From positions 85,305,878 to 85,369,877 of the forward strand of contig CM055092.1 of NCBI GenBank assembly GCA_029204225.1: a stretch of 64,000 nucleotides of DNA, given 5' to 3'. Below, piece by piece: positions 51,019-61,725 of this stretch (position 1 is the first letter of the stretch; each line of letters opens with the position of its first letter). Origin of the DNA: Diphasiastrum complanatum (Eukaryota > Streptophyta > Lycopodiopsida > Lycopodiales > Lycopodiaceae). Under the pieces are notes generated by a model, which worked only from the letters and a program-made list of their open reading frames with translations, was not told the DNA's origin and made no database searches. Made by a program: the position numbers and the translations under genes.

Positions 51019-52053
51019 TTATTTGATCATAGAGAGCATGGATTTGGAGTTGGGATGTCCCAACCTCCTATGCCATAATTCCTCCATAGAGAGCTTGTTC
51101 ACAAGAGCAACATTACAAGCATTCACGTACTCATTTGGATCTAGTTTATAGATGCCACCAAATCTAGATCCTAATGCAAGTATCTCATCATTCTTCTTGA
51201 TAGTGCAAGTATCAACATTGAATTTTACATCAAGGCCATTATCAAGCAATTGGCCAACACTAATAAGATTCTTGGTAAGCTTAGGTACATAAAGAACTCT
51301 AGAGAGAGAAAGAACTTTAGAGGATGCAAGCTTCAAGAGAATGTTCCCTATGCCTTCAATAGGACATTCAAAATCATTTGCAGTGTATATTGATTTCTTC
51401 ACTCCATCATAAGGTGCAATAGAAGAGAAAGAGTCCTTGGAGCTACACATATGTGAAGAGGCTCCACTATCAATATACCATAGGCCGTCCTTCTTGAAAG
51501 GAGTAGATGAGAAACTAGAGACCATAAGAGATCCCTCTCCATCACTTGCAATAGTGTCTTCCTTCTCATTGGTAATATTGGCTTGCTTGAGTTGATTCTT
51601 CTTTTTGAAGCAATTGGTGGCATAATGACCTTTCTTGCCACAATAAAAGCACTTGATCTTCTTCTTCTTCTTGAGCTTGGATGATGAAGCATTAGAGGAA
51701 TCATCTTCCTCCTCATCTTTGTCTTTGGATTTGACTTTGTCCTTGCTTGAGGATTGTTGATGCTGGTTCTTGCTCCTTTTTTTGTGCTTATCCTTGGCAA
51801 AGAGAGCTTTGCCATCATTATGAGTGAGAGAAAGCTTGTCCATCCTCAAGAGCTTGTACTCTTGTCTTGATTCTTCTGAAATTAGCACACTTTGGAGAGC
51901 CTCCAAACTTGGTAGCTCCTCCTTAATGGCATAGGATTGGACAAGGTTATCAAATTCACTTCTCAAGCCATTGAGAATGACTTGAACTAGCTCATTTTGA
52001 TTGATGGAATCACCAATGCAAGCAAGCTCTCTATGAATATCTTTTACACTCAA
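51019..52053 (-). CDS. Copia gag C-terminus, protease and pre-integrase
   Basis: 344 codons. Residues about 1-60 are the capsid end ([20 protein letters not shown]). A Lys/Ser-rich linker precedes the zinc knuckle CFYCGKKGHYATNC (about residue 136). The protease active site follows, [17 protein letters not shown] (about residue 193), then the flap (FECPIEGIGNILL) and VLYVPKLTKNLISVGQLLDN. GAG-pre-integrase ELWHRRLGHPNSKSMLSMIK ends it at a TAA, after which the same frame continues into integrase. Confidence 0.9.
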   Translation of the reverse strand: MSVKDIHRELACIGDSINQNELVQVILNGLRSEFDNLVQSYAIKEELPSLEALQSVLISEESRQEYKLLRMDKLSLTHNDGKALFAKDKHKKRSKNQHQQSSSKDKVKSKDKDEEEDDSSNASSSKLKKKKKIKCFYCGKKGHYATNCFKKKNQLKQANITNEKEDTIASDGEGSLMVSSFSSTPFKKDGLWYIDSGASSHMCSSKDSFSSIAPYDGVKKSIYTANDFECPIEGIGNILLKLASSKVLSLSRVLYVPKLTKNLISVGQLLDNGLDVKFNVDTCTIKKNDEILALGSRFGGIYKLDPNEYVNACNVALVNKLSMEELWHRRLGHPNSKSMLSMIK

Positions 52054-52484
52054 AACATAACTAGATGCACTCTCATCACTCTTTTGGCTACTTTGAAAGA
52101 TTTGATTCCTAAGAGTGAGAAGCCTAGAGGTATTCTTAGCCTCATAGATAGTCTTGAGACAATCCCAAGTTTCTTTGGCTGTTGTACAGTACCTATCTCC
52201 CTCAATATCTCATTAGAGACATTCATCTTAATGTAGTGGAGAGCCATCCTAGCTCTCTTTTTGTATTTTTGAACCTCTTGAAGAACTTGTGGTTCTTCTT
52301 CAAGGCCAAGAACTATGTCCATCACGTCTTGAAGGATCAAGATGGACTCCATCCTCATTTTCCAAATTGAATAATTTGAAGTGGTCAATCTGTCACTTGG
52401 TTCCAACAAGGATGAACCCATTGAAGACATTCGAAGTGAAGAAAACTCAAATGATGAACAATAAATGTTGTTACACACTTTCAA
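52050..52484 (-). pseudogene. Copia gag N-terminal part
   Basis: Likely start at about 52430 (MSSMGSSLLEPSDRLTTSNY). It continues SIWKMRMESILILQDVMDIV and ALHYIKMNVSNEILREIG. A frameshift at about 52190 sends it into a wrong frame; the correct frame (capsid helix with TSRLLTLRNQIF-like residues) is picked up by the next ORF. Clearly related to the gag at 29135-30109. Confidence 0.88.
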
Positions 52485-53175
52485 TAGGATCCAATAATTG
52501 AGTACTATCTCCTCCTATGAAAGATCTTACAGCAATTTGTGAATTGATTCTCACTAGCTACTCAAATCTCTCTAAAACAAGATCTAGTTCACATCAAATG
52601 ATGGAGTATAGGCAAAGTTAGGATCTAACACTCTTAGTACGTGTGAAACACACTAAGAAACCAAATTTGACTCAAATACAATGATATTGCATGAAACAAA
52701 ATGGCTAAGATCTCAAAACAGTGCCTAGATCACATATAGATGAGATTGGCAAGCATACAACTGTGATTTTGGATCAACCAAGCAACCTCTTGACCAAACC
52801 AAATGTGTCCACCCAGGTCTAGGTGCCCTACCTAACCCTCTTCAAAAGCTTATAACTTTTGATTGGCTCAACCAAATGGAATGAAACTGATTGCAACAGA
52901 AACTAGACAAAAATAGCTTCAAAACAAGCTATCAAGCAAGATAAATGGATCAAACATGAGAGAGAACTTCCAAATTGAAATTGGATGTTCCTCACACGTG
53001 TCTGAGCACCTGATTCCATACAGTACCAGGTCAGACCCAATCAATGTCCTTTTGATCTCTTTTGATCCAAGATTGAACAAGATAGCTAGGAAAATGGGCC
53101 TTGACAACTTCTAGCTCAAGATTGATGATAATTTTTTTCACTTAGATGGATCAAAATGCATGGTAACCTTAGGTA
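52485..53175 (-). other. Copia leader
   Basis: Untranslated leader between the primer site and gag on the minus strand. No coding signature. Confidence 0.7.
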
Positions 53176-53188
53176 GGCTCTAATACCA
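53176..53188 (-). promoter_or_regulatory. primer binding site
   Basis: The minus strand reads TGGTATTAGAGCC directly after the LTR. It differs from the perfect tRNA-iMet complement by one base (T for C). Confidence 0.85.
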
Positions 53189-53925
53189 TGTTAAATTTCA
53201 CATGTGTGGACTGTCCACTACATGTACTTGTGATCTCCTAAGGTGTGTAGATGCACCAAGATCAAGACTAGATTGAGATTCAAGATCAATCTTGAATCCT
53301 ATGGCAAAAACACACTACTACATGCATTCAATCACTTCCAACTCTCACTCACACGTGTAGGAAGTATTCAAAAAATAATCTAAGTAAAAACAAGCTGCTC
53401 TCCTCGGGTAGAGAGAGAAAATGCATCAAGAGCTCTCGGGTAGAGAGAGAAAGCTAGAAATCCAATAACTCACAAAATCCATGAAATCACCAAATCAATT
53501 GACTTCAAAATGAGGAGTACAATGATACTAGTAGGTCCACGAGCTACCACTATGCTTAACTATGATTGGACCACATTCTGTCACCTCTTGATCCTATTGG
53601 ATCATTGATCTATGCACCTCTTAATTCTATTGGACTATATTCAAGCATACCTCAATTTCCTATTGGACCTCACAAGGTTCCACCTCTATATCCTATTGGA
53701 CCTCTTGGAATTCATTAAACAAAAACTTTACACTTGTCTACACTCTAATTAGCAAGTGTTTAGCCTCTTACTCTATTTTGGCTCAATAGTGGCATTACAA
53801 GTGGAAATGCATAATTTGTCATCTATGCCAAATTTATTCCTATCAACATCCTACACCTAGATGCTTGATGTAAAAAACATAAGACCCCTATATCTAACAT
53901 AGATAATCTTTTTCAACTTTTCACA
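53189..53925 (-). repeat. 5' LTR
   Basis: Same length as the other LTR and about 98 percent identical by eye. It should hold the promoter for minus-strand transcription. Confidence 0.95.
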
Positions 53926-53930
53926 AAGAG

Positions 53931-54560
53931 CACCTCTCACCTTAGACCGAGGAGGTCTCTGAGAAGACGAGACGAATGAAGACTGAGAGCCGAGTATGAG
54001 AGCCGAGAAATACTAGTAGTAATGACAAGCAAGAACTGTGTAAGCCTCATGGTGAATCCCGAAAGATGGAATGACCATGTAGAAACTAGTGTTTCTAGGC
54101 AAATGTAATAAATGCAATTAGACCCCTCTTAAAGAAAGTAGAGTGAGTCACCTTTTGATGATGACCTCTAGTGGAGAGCATTATTTCACTTGTAATTTGT
54201 GAAATGTGAAAATTCCACTAGGATGCCACCTAAGGAGCTCTCTTGCTTATTTAAGAGACTCCCTCTTTGTGAAGAGGAGCTTTTTGTGTATTGTATCAAT
54301 TCCATGCTGAAATGAGAAGAGTCTCCATGAGTTAGATGCATCCATTGAGCTCCTTGATCATGATGGTTTTCTTGAGTGATGCCCCTATGATCATGCCCTT
54401 CCATTCATATTGTGTGTGGTTGTGGATTTAGAGTGGATTAGTTTTCTTGCTTTCCTAGTTGTGGATTAGATTTTATGTTTTCTTGTGGATTAATGTAGAA
54501 GCCAGCATTCAAGTAAACTAAATAGGCTAGAAATGTGGCATAAATCTTGCATATTCTCTA
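53931..54560. repeat. right part of the interrupted LTR
   Basis: Continues the sequence broken at 47684. It has promoter-like composition: GAGGAGCTTTTTG and AGGAGCTCTCTTGCTTATTT around 54230-54285. The right end is uncertain, and no partner was found. Confidence 0.35.
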
Positions 54561-55335
54561 ACATTCTAGTTCTTGATGTTCTTGGGATGTCCAAGAATCA
54601 AAAGACTGGTTGGTTTCTTGATTCTTGGACTTCTATAATGTTGTAGATTAGTTCTTGTTTCTTGTTTTGTCAATTTATGCAAGTGAAGCAGTGTAGGATC
54701 TGATTTTAGTTCATTTTGCAGCAAAGTAGAAGTAGAAATTCATCGTTGTTCAACTGAGCAGTAACGTAGATCATTTGTTGAACGCATTGGCTTGTATTTT
54801 GGTTGATTATGCATGTGCATTGAGTTCAAGAGTGACCCATCCGGATGTCCTCTGACATGCATGACAATACTACAATGATTATCTGCCCCTTCTGCCTAAT
54901 CTGGGCCTTAGCATTATATTTGTAAATATTGTGATTGTATTAATGGTTTTGAGGCCCAGTTAAGCTCAATGGAAAAATCATCCAAACGTTTGAAATGTTT
55001 TACCCACTTTTAAAGTGTTTTTGCAGTGGTATGCCTAAAAAAATGAATATTGCCAGTTATATTACAAAATTAGGTTCTTTGTGACGCAACTTAGCTAAAT
55101 TAAAAGAGCCCTACTTGCTAGGGACTACATCAGTAGAAAAGTCTGCAGGACAACTAGACCTAAAATGTGTGCACAACCTTGGCCCCTTGGGTACGCTACA
55201 ATATATAATACATACATTACTAGTTAGACATGATGCTTTTTGATGTCTAAATACGGCAATCTTTCCTTAATATTGTTGCTCTTTTTAGCATCTTTTTGCC
55301 CAATTCACATATTCTGTGAATTTGTCAAGTGCTTC
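54561..55335. other. no recognised feature
   Basis: Intergenic sequence. Only short frames without motifs. Confidence 0.5.
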
Positions 55336-55344
55336 AGATTTATT

Positions 55345-55662
55345 CTAAATGAAGTACACTCTGACAAATTTACTATAATCATCAATGAAGGTTATATAAT
55401 ACTTTGAACCTCCTATTGAGATCACATTGAAAGGTCCACAGATGTCAGAATGCACTAACTCTAGAATCTTGGTCGTTTTGTAGGAGTCTTTGACAAATCG
55501 AGTGCGTGACATCTTAGCCTTTAGACATGCATCACAGGTGGTCGAAATGGTTGTATTTGAGATGTTGACCTCTGTTATCGCTCCATGATTGCTTGCTTGA
55601 TAAAGTGCCATTGAGTTCATGTGGCATAGTCTCCTGTGCCACAGAGTGCGGCGACTCATCAT
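55345..55662 (-). pseudogene. Copia pre-integrase and integrase start
   Basis: TLWHRRLCHMNSMALYQASN is the pre-integrase zinc region with CDACLKAKMSRTRF. LELVHSDICGPFNVISIGGS and YITFIDDYSKFVRVYFI begin the core, including the first catalytic Asp. It stops at 55345 where the host DNA begins. Confidence 0.88.
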
Positions 55663-55675
55663 GAGTCTGATGCAT

Positions 55676-56398
55676 CTAATCTGCAGACAGACGTACCTTC
55701 AGGTAATATAGATCACCTTTTCTTCTGCCTTGAGTAACCAGGGTACTGGTACTGGCGTCAATCACGTTGCATGCTTCGTCTAAAAACATCACACGCATCC
55801 CTGCAACAGCTATTCTCGCTACAGAAAGCAAGTCTTGTTGCAGTGTAGGCACGAATAGAACGCCTTCGAGTCGTCTGTCTCTGCCATTGGTGTTGAGCCA
55901 TAGTGAACCAATACCGTTCACTTGATGTTTGGATCCATCTCCAAGAACTATAAATCTTGAGGGATCAACACTTCTGAAATCAGACATTATTCGTCTTGAT
56001 GTCACAAAGTGTGAGGTGGCTCTTGAATCTAGGATCACCTCATGTGTGTCAAATGTAGACGTTGCACACACGTCTTCACAGATGTAGGCAGTCGAACAAT
56101 TTCTGTTCGATCTTTCTTTGTCCATTTTCGAGCTCTCAGGCTCCTCGACATAGAATGAACTGTTGTCGTTCTCCTGTCTGCTTTGTGCAGATTTGTTCCT
56201 TGGGTTCAGGCGACAGTCTATGGCTGCGTGATCTTTTTTGTGACAATGAATACACTCGATCTTTGGATTGAGCCAACACGTATCAACTGTGTGCCCATCT
56301 CGTCTGCATCTCACGCAAGTCTTCTTTTCTCCACCTTGTTGTTTCGACCTCCCTTTCTCTTCTAGTTGCTTTGGTTGTCCCCTCTGCTTGTTGATCAT
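55676..56398 (-). pseudogene. Copia gag end and protease
   Basis: Two zinc knuckles, CVRCRRDGHTVDTC and CIHCHKKDHAAIDC, the second with Lys in the Gly position. The protease follows with EVILDSRATSHFVTSRRIMS: the active site reads DSRA instead of DSGA, which should abolish activity. Then HQVNGIGSLWLNTN and GVLFVPTLQQDLLSVARIAV. A stop separates it from 55662. Confidence 0.88.
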
Positions 56399-56449
56399 GA
56401 TCCTGCCTTTGATTCGACTCCCTCTTAGGCTTGAATTATTTCTTGGATT

Positions 56450-56959
56450 TTATTTGTTGTCGTAGAGGGCCTGGTCAGAACCATTCTTGTGATCAATGTG
56501 TTCTCTCGCCTCGACTTCTGCTCGAATCTCGACAATTGTCTTTTTGAGGGTCATGGTGGGATCTTTTGCGAGCAAGGTTCCGGTTGTCTGAAAATATCTG
56601 GGTAAGGCTTTTAGCAGGTAAGTGAGCTGCTTCTCAGCTGACATTGCATTCTCTGCTCCAGAGTTGTGTAGTGATAGAAAGAGATCCTTCATCTTCTTCA
56701 CAAAAGACGTGAGGTCTTTTCCATCCCACTGTAGATTCATCAGCTGATTTTCTAGCATCATTATTTGACTTCTTGATTCCGTTTGAAATCTTGTGAGCAG
56801 TGCATCCCACATCTTCTTAGCTTTGGAGAGTGTAGCCAGGTCAAGTGTGAGACTATCTTCGATGGATGAAGATAGCAAGGCTACTACCTTGTCATTTTTC
56901 TCCCTCCACTCACGTAGCTCTTTGTTTGATGTTGTGGGCATCTCTTCTGTGCCATCCAC
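56450..56959 (-). pseudogene. Copia gag capsid region
   Basis: 169 codons. VVALLSSSIEDSLTLDLATL, SKAKKMWDALLTRFQTESRS and LTSFVKKMKDLFLSLHNSGA are typical UBN2 gag features (AxxMWDxLxxxF). The true N-terminus is in another frame upstream of 56959. It ends at a TAA before the zinc-knuckle frame. Confidence 0.85.
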
Positions 56960-57178
56960 CCAAGGGAATAAGCCTTCGCTTGAGTATCAACGATGTCTTA
57001 ACTTTCTAGGCTAGAAAGTTAGATCCTGAAGAATAAAAAATTGTACAGATCTTACTCTATATGCTGTTGATTGAAGCCATTGCTTTTGATGTCTGTTCGC
57101 TTGTTGATGGTTGATCGTTTGAATGCTTGGACTTCTAGATCTGATAGCCTTTGGCTATGTCAGATTATGACACAGGTA

Positions 57179-57191
57179 GGATCTGATACCA
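57179..57191 (-). promoter_or_regulatory. primer binding site
   Basis: The minus strand reads TGGTATCAGATCC just after the LTR end, matching the tRNA-iMet complement in its first nine bases. Confidence 0.8.
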
Positions 57192-57192
57192 T

Positions 57193-58147
57193 TGATGACA
57201 CCTGTGAGAACAGTCATCGCAGTCACGAAAGAATCGTGAAAGGAAACAATTCGGATGGAGTTCAGATATGACTGCTGGTCACTGCCAGCTGCATCATTCC
57301 TACAGTCCTCCAGAATGTAGACAGACACTGCTATACTACGAAAAACAAATTAATGTAGCATTTAACGAAATTCAAACCAAGGTGCATAATTAAATGAACA
57401 AGGGAAATCAGACACACGAATAACAACAAACTAATTTACATTCAAGATCAAACAAGACAAGAAAATCATCTATTGATCTTTCTCTGATTCTTCAAGCACT
57501 GCATGTAGATCCACGTAGTGAATTGGCGTGAGAGAAATACAGTTCTCTCACAAGTGATTGTCTCGCTTACTAGCGGACTGTTGGATCTTCAGATCCTAGA
57601 CAAAATTGTCTCGCATGTAGGCAGACATGTATTTTGTATTTTCATCTTCTTGCTTATTAGCTTCAGACTACTTCATGTATGTCTCTATATTGATTTTGAT
57701 CAAGTATCATCCAGTAAGAATATAGTCGTCTCTTGTAACTTTCTAGATTAGAGCAACTAAACATCTACAACTAATCACAAAATTACAAGAGTGGCAGATT
57801 AGCCACGACCTAAAGTGTATTTGCTAACGTCATGCTATCAGATTAGATATGTGTACTTCTAGGTACTTGATCTTGCTGGTCCTTCTTGGAGCGTGAGGGC
57901 AGAGAAGAGTGTTGCCACAATTTTTGAGTCGTTTGACCTTCTCGTTGTCTGACTTTCTCCTACTGTGTCGCGAAAGATTCTGTTTCACCAATCTTTCGTG
58001 CTTGTGTCATCTCGTGGGTGTTCGCGAACATTTTTGCTTCGTGTTCTTCGTATCCTTTGACTTTCGTGTTTGCAAACTTTTTTTTTTTGTCAGGCAGAGG
58101 GCTGAAAGCTAGCAAAGCTTTGGTAATAGAAACATTTTGTGTCTTCA
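57193..58147 (-). repeat. 5' LTR of the minus-strand Copia half
   Basis: On the minus strand it begins TGAAGACACAAAATG (58147) and ends TGTCATCA (57193). It corresponds, in inverted orientation, to the LTR at 60914-61725. Its start overlaps a short frame (KALLAF block, 58148-57960) also present in the other copy. Confidence 0.8.
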
Positions 58148-58249
58148 AAAAGTACGCCTACCTGCGGATCAAGTGCATCAGACTCATGATGATTTGCCAG
58201 ATACTCTATGGCACATGAGAATATACCATATGAATTCAATGATACTATA

Positions 58250-59140
58250 TTAAGCAAGCCATCATGGAGCAATCATAGGGGTGAACATCTTGAATACAAC
58301 CAGTTCGATGACTTGTGATGCATGTTTGAAGGGTAAGATGTCACATACTCCTTTTGTCAAGGACTCCTACAGAATGACCAAGATTCTGGAGCTAGTACAT
58401 TCTGACATCTGTCAGTAGGAGGCTTGAAATATTATATTACCTTTATTGATGATTACAGTAAGTTTATCAGAGTCTACTTCATTCACAATAAATCAGAAGC
58501 ATTTGACAAGTTCACAGAGTATGTGAATTGGGCAGTAAGATGCACTGGAAATAAAGTGAAACATATCAGAACAGATCGAGGTGGAGAATACATCTCAAAC
58601 CGATTTATTGATTTCTACAATGATCGTGAGATCTTACACACCACAATACAATGATGTTGTAGAAAGAGAGAACAGGACTGCTAGATGCATGATGGCCTAT
58701 TCGAATGCTCCAAGAGTGTTGTGGACTGAAGCAATAGCTACATCTACTTACATTCAGAACAGGACAGGAAAATCTGGTATTTCTCACACAATACCGCACG
58801 ATTTATGGTGGGGTAGAAAATCCAATCTGCCTTATATTCGAATCTTTGGTTGTGCAACATATGCACATGTTTCTGACAAGCTTCGAAAGAAGCTTGATGA
58901 GAAAGCAGAACAAGGATATCTTGTAGGATATGACAATCATTCGTCATACTATAGAGTCTATATGCCAGAGACAAACATAGTGAAGATAGTTAGAGACGTC
59001 AAATTTGATGAGAGCATAACAATGGCCAGCGATGATCCTGTCAGTTATGAAGTCCTTGGAAGACAATACTATGATCTACCAACTGTGACAGAGGGAGCAG
59101 AGGACGAACACTCAGGTGAAGATGTTCGAGTCACACCTCA
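58250..59140 (+). pseudogene. Copia integrase
   Basis: Begins with degraded pre-integrase (CDACLKGKMSHTPF) and LELVHSDIC. It continues YYITFIDDYSKFIRVYFIHN and HIRTDRGGEYISNRFIDFYN (second Asp). The sequence between that and VVERENRTARCMMAYSNAPR is shortened, and the usual QQNGV is DVV, but the Glu is kept. Then LPYIRIFGCATYAHVSDKLR and GYLVGYDNHSSYYRVYMPET. One frameshift at about 58640. Confidence 0.88.
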
Positions 59141-60387
59141 TTCAAGTGATGAATTAGATGAAGAAAGATTCGCAAGCCAGCCTACTTCTACAACACCTGT
59201 AAACCAAAATAGTTCCAAGGTTAGCAGATCAGATAAAGGCAAGAGCATTGCAGAACCAGAAGGGTCTCCTAGAAGATCGACAAGAGAACGAAGAGCGCCA
59301 GCAAGATTTGTGCCAAGCAACGCAGTTTCTATGTCAGAAGAGTTTTGTGGATTCAATGGAGAACCACATACATTCGAGGAAGCAATTGAATGTCCAAAGA
59401 AGGACAAATGGATCCAAGCCATGAATGAGAAGATGGAATCCATGAGGAAGAATGAGGTATGGATGTTGCAACCATTACCAGGTAAGCGAAAGATTGTAAA
59501 ATGCAAGTGGGTGTACAAGCTGAAGGTATGGACCGGATGGAATATCTCAAAGTATAAAGCCAGACTTGTAGCAAAGGGGTTTTCTCATAAATACAGTACT
59601 AAATATGTTGAGACCTTCTCTCCTGTCATGAAACATTCATCTACGTGTACTGTTTGCATATGCAGCTGCTTATGTCCTTAGGATTCACATCGTGGACGAG
59701 AAGACAACATTCTTGCACGGTGAGCTAGATGAAGAAGTCTACATGCATCAGTCCCCAGGCTACATTTCAAACTCACTTCCTACTTATGCATGCAGAATGC
59801 ATGAGAGTATCTACGGTCTGAAACAATCAACGCGACAATGGTATAAGAAGAAAGATCAAGCCCCAAAATCCTTAGGATTCAAGCCACTAATAGCTAATTC
59901 CAATGTTTATGTAAGAATTACAGATGGAAAGATCATCATTGTAGCTGTATATGTGGACGACACTCTGATACTCTACAAGAATGAGGAGCCTATTGCTAAG
60001 GTGAAGTATGATATTTCGAAACATTTCAAAATTCCAGACCTGGGAGAAGCTAGATGTTATCTTGGCTTATAGATTGACATGGACTATGAGAGAGGTAAAT
60101 TGTACCTTCATCAGTCCAGATATACCCTGAAAATCTTAGAAGATTTCGGGATGATGAATTGCAAAGAAGCAAACACTCCAATGTTTGCAAGAACAGTCCT
60201 AATGAGTGAGGATTGTCCGAAGATTGAAGAAGAAAGAGAATTGATGCAGCATACACCATACAGAAAGCTGATCGGATCATTGATGTACCTTGTAGATAAC
60301 ACACGTCTTGACATTGCTTATGCCGTGTTTAGGATGAGCCAATTCAATATGAATCCAAGCTCAACTCATTGGAAGATTGCGAAATGA
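59141..60387 (+). pseudogene. Copia reverse transcriptase
   Basis: An acidic/Ser linker with SPRRSTRERRAPARF leads to KDKWIQAMNEKMESMRKNEV, KCKWVYKLKVWTGWNISKYK and ARLVAKGFSHKYSTKYVETF. After a frameshift at about 59680: LHGELDEEVYMHQSPGYISN, SIYGLKQSTRQWYKKKDQAP and active site IIVAVYVDDTLILYKNEE with YVDD kept. A stop at 60070 and another frame (60079-60387) give LEDFGMMNCKEANTPMFART and LIGSLMYLVDNTRLDIAYAV. Confidence 0.9.
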
Positions 60388-60913
60388 ATTTTGCAATATC
60401 TTCAATTAATGAAGGATCTTAGATTGTGTTATTCTCGTGATGTAGGGTTCCAGATGCTTTTCTACAGTGATGCTAGCTGGGCATCTCTCAAAGATGACGG
60501 CAAAAGTGTCTTAGAAGGATGAAACATCGTGTCAGGAGCAGCAATTCTTTGGGTTAGACCATTGTGTCTCACTCATACTGCAAAGTAGAGTACATTGCAG
60601 CAACTAAGATGGCCAATGAAATCATTTGGCTCCAGCAGTTCCCTGATGAACTAGGTGAAATGAGAAATGAACCTCTGATTTTGCAGATGGACAATACGTC
60701 TGCAATACATCTGATAAAGGATTACTCAAGAACTAAACACATGCAATCAAGTACCATTAAATAAAGGATTTGGGAAGAAGATGTTGTAGACTACTTTCAT
60801 TGGAACAAAGGAGATGGTTGCTGACATTTTCACAAAGGCCTTAAACAAAGGTCTGTTCGAGAAACAGAGGAGCAATCTTGGAGTCATCAAGCTATCATGC
60901 TTTGAGAGGGAGC
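60388..60913 (+). pseudogene. Copia RNase H
   Basis: In mixed frames: FYSDASWASLKDDGKS (Asp; about 60460-60510), SHSYCKVEYIAATKMANEII (Glu-equivalent position; CKVEY in place of CEAEY) and LQMDNTSAIHLIKDYSRTKH (Asp), then MVADIFTKALNKGLFEKQRS. It is decayed but recognisable. A GAGAGGGAG purine tract at 60904-60912 precedes the LTR. Confidence 0.85.
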
Positions 60914-61725
60914 TGAAGAAACAAAACGTTTCAATTGCCAAAGCTTTGCTAGCATTCAATCCTAAATTTGACAGAAAAGACACACGAAGCAAAAATGTTT
61001 GCGAACAATTTTGCGACACACGATATGAAATTGTTCGTGACACAAAATCATTTGTGCTCCACAAAGGACCAAGAAGATCAACCAAGTACCATAAGGTACA
61101 AATATTTAGTTTGATATCGTGACATAAGCAGAAGTGCTTTAGAACATGATTAATCCGCCACTCTTGTAATCCATAATTAGTTATAGATGTTTAATCTATC
61201 TGATTAGGGAAGTTACTGACGCGACACGAAAAAGTTTGCGAACAGTATACATTCTACTTGATGCATAAAATAGAAAGACGAAAATATATATTCGCCTGTG
61301 AGTGAGATAATTTTGTAAGAGGATCAGCAGATTTGAGAAGTCTGCTAGTAAGCGAGATGCTATTCGTGGGAGAATTGTATTTCTCTCACGCCAATGCACT
61401 GTGTGGATCTGTCACACAATGCTTGAAATCAAGAGGATTAATAGATAATATTGTAGCTGTTATGCACATATTATTTTGAATGATTGTATGATCTCATTTG
61501 CTATTGTTCGTCTATCTCATTTACTTGTTTACTCAATTCCGCACATTGGTTCAATCTTGTTGAATGTTGTATTAGTCTATAACATAGATCAATAGTGTCT
61601 GTCTACATTCTAAAGAATTTTAGGAATGATATAGTCAGCAGTGACCAGCAATCATATCTGAATTCCACACGAACTGATTTTGTTTGCGACTGTTTTTCGC
61701 TTTGCTTCGCGATCACTTCGCTTTC
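60914..61725 (+). repeat. 3' LTR of the + strand Copia half
   Basis: Begins TGAAGAAACAAAACG after a purine tract. It contains GCCACTCTTGTAAT and TGTCTGTCTACATTCT blocks shared, inverted, with 57193-58147. The right end is degenerate, so 61725 is approximate. Confidence 0.7.

Larger units (their letters stand above)
47685..53925 (-). mobile_element. nearly complete Copia retrotransposon
   Basis: 6241 bp, with 737-bp LTRs (47685-48421 and 53189-53925) and the target duplication AAGAG (47680-47684 and 53926-53930). About 14 differences between LTRs by eye, near 2 percent. Coding runs from right to left: gag, zinc knuckle, protease, integrase, RT and RNase H, all present. I see three lesions: one frameshift in gag, one in-frame stop after the pre-integrase block and one frameshift at the integrase-RT boundary. 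It is the youngest dated insertion in the window and a plausible source of the 62460-64000 relative. Confidence 0.95.
55336..58147 (-). mobile_element. Copia 5' half, minus strand
   Basis: A 955-bp LTR (57193-58147), a primer site, gag with two zinc knuckles, protease, pre-integrase and the first part of integrase lie in order from right to left, ending at about 55336 in the integrase core. The rest of the family (integrase to 3' LTR) lies next door on the other strand (58148-61725). The two overlap in sequence by the pre-integrase region and differ there, so they are from different copies. Confidence 0.85.
58148..61725 (+). mobile_element. Copia 3' half, + strand
   Basis: Starts within the pre-integrase region exactly where the opposite-strand LTR ends. 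It runs through integrase (58250-59050), RT (59350-60390), RNase H (60400-60900) and the 3' LTR (60914 to about 61725). Coding has several stops and frameshifts. Confidence 0.85.
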
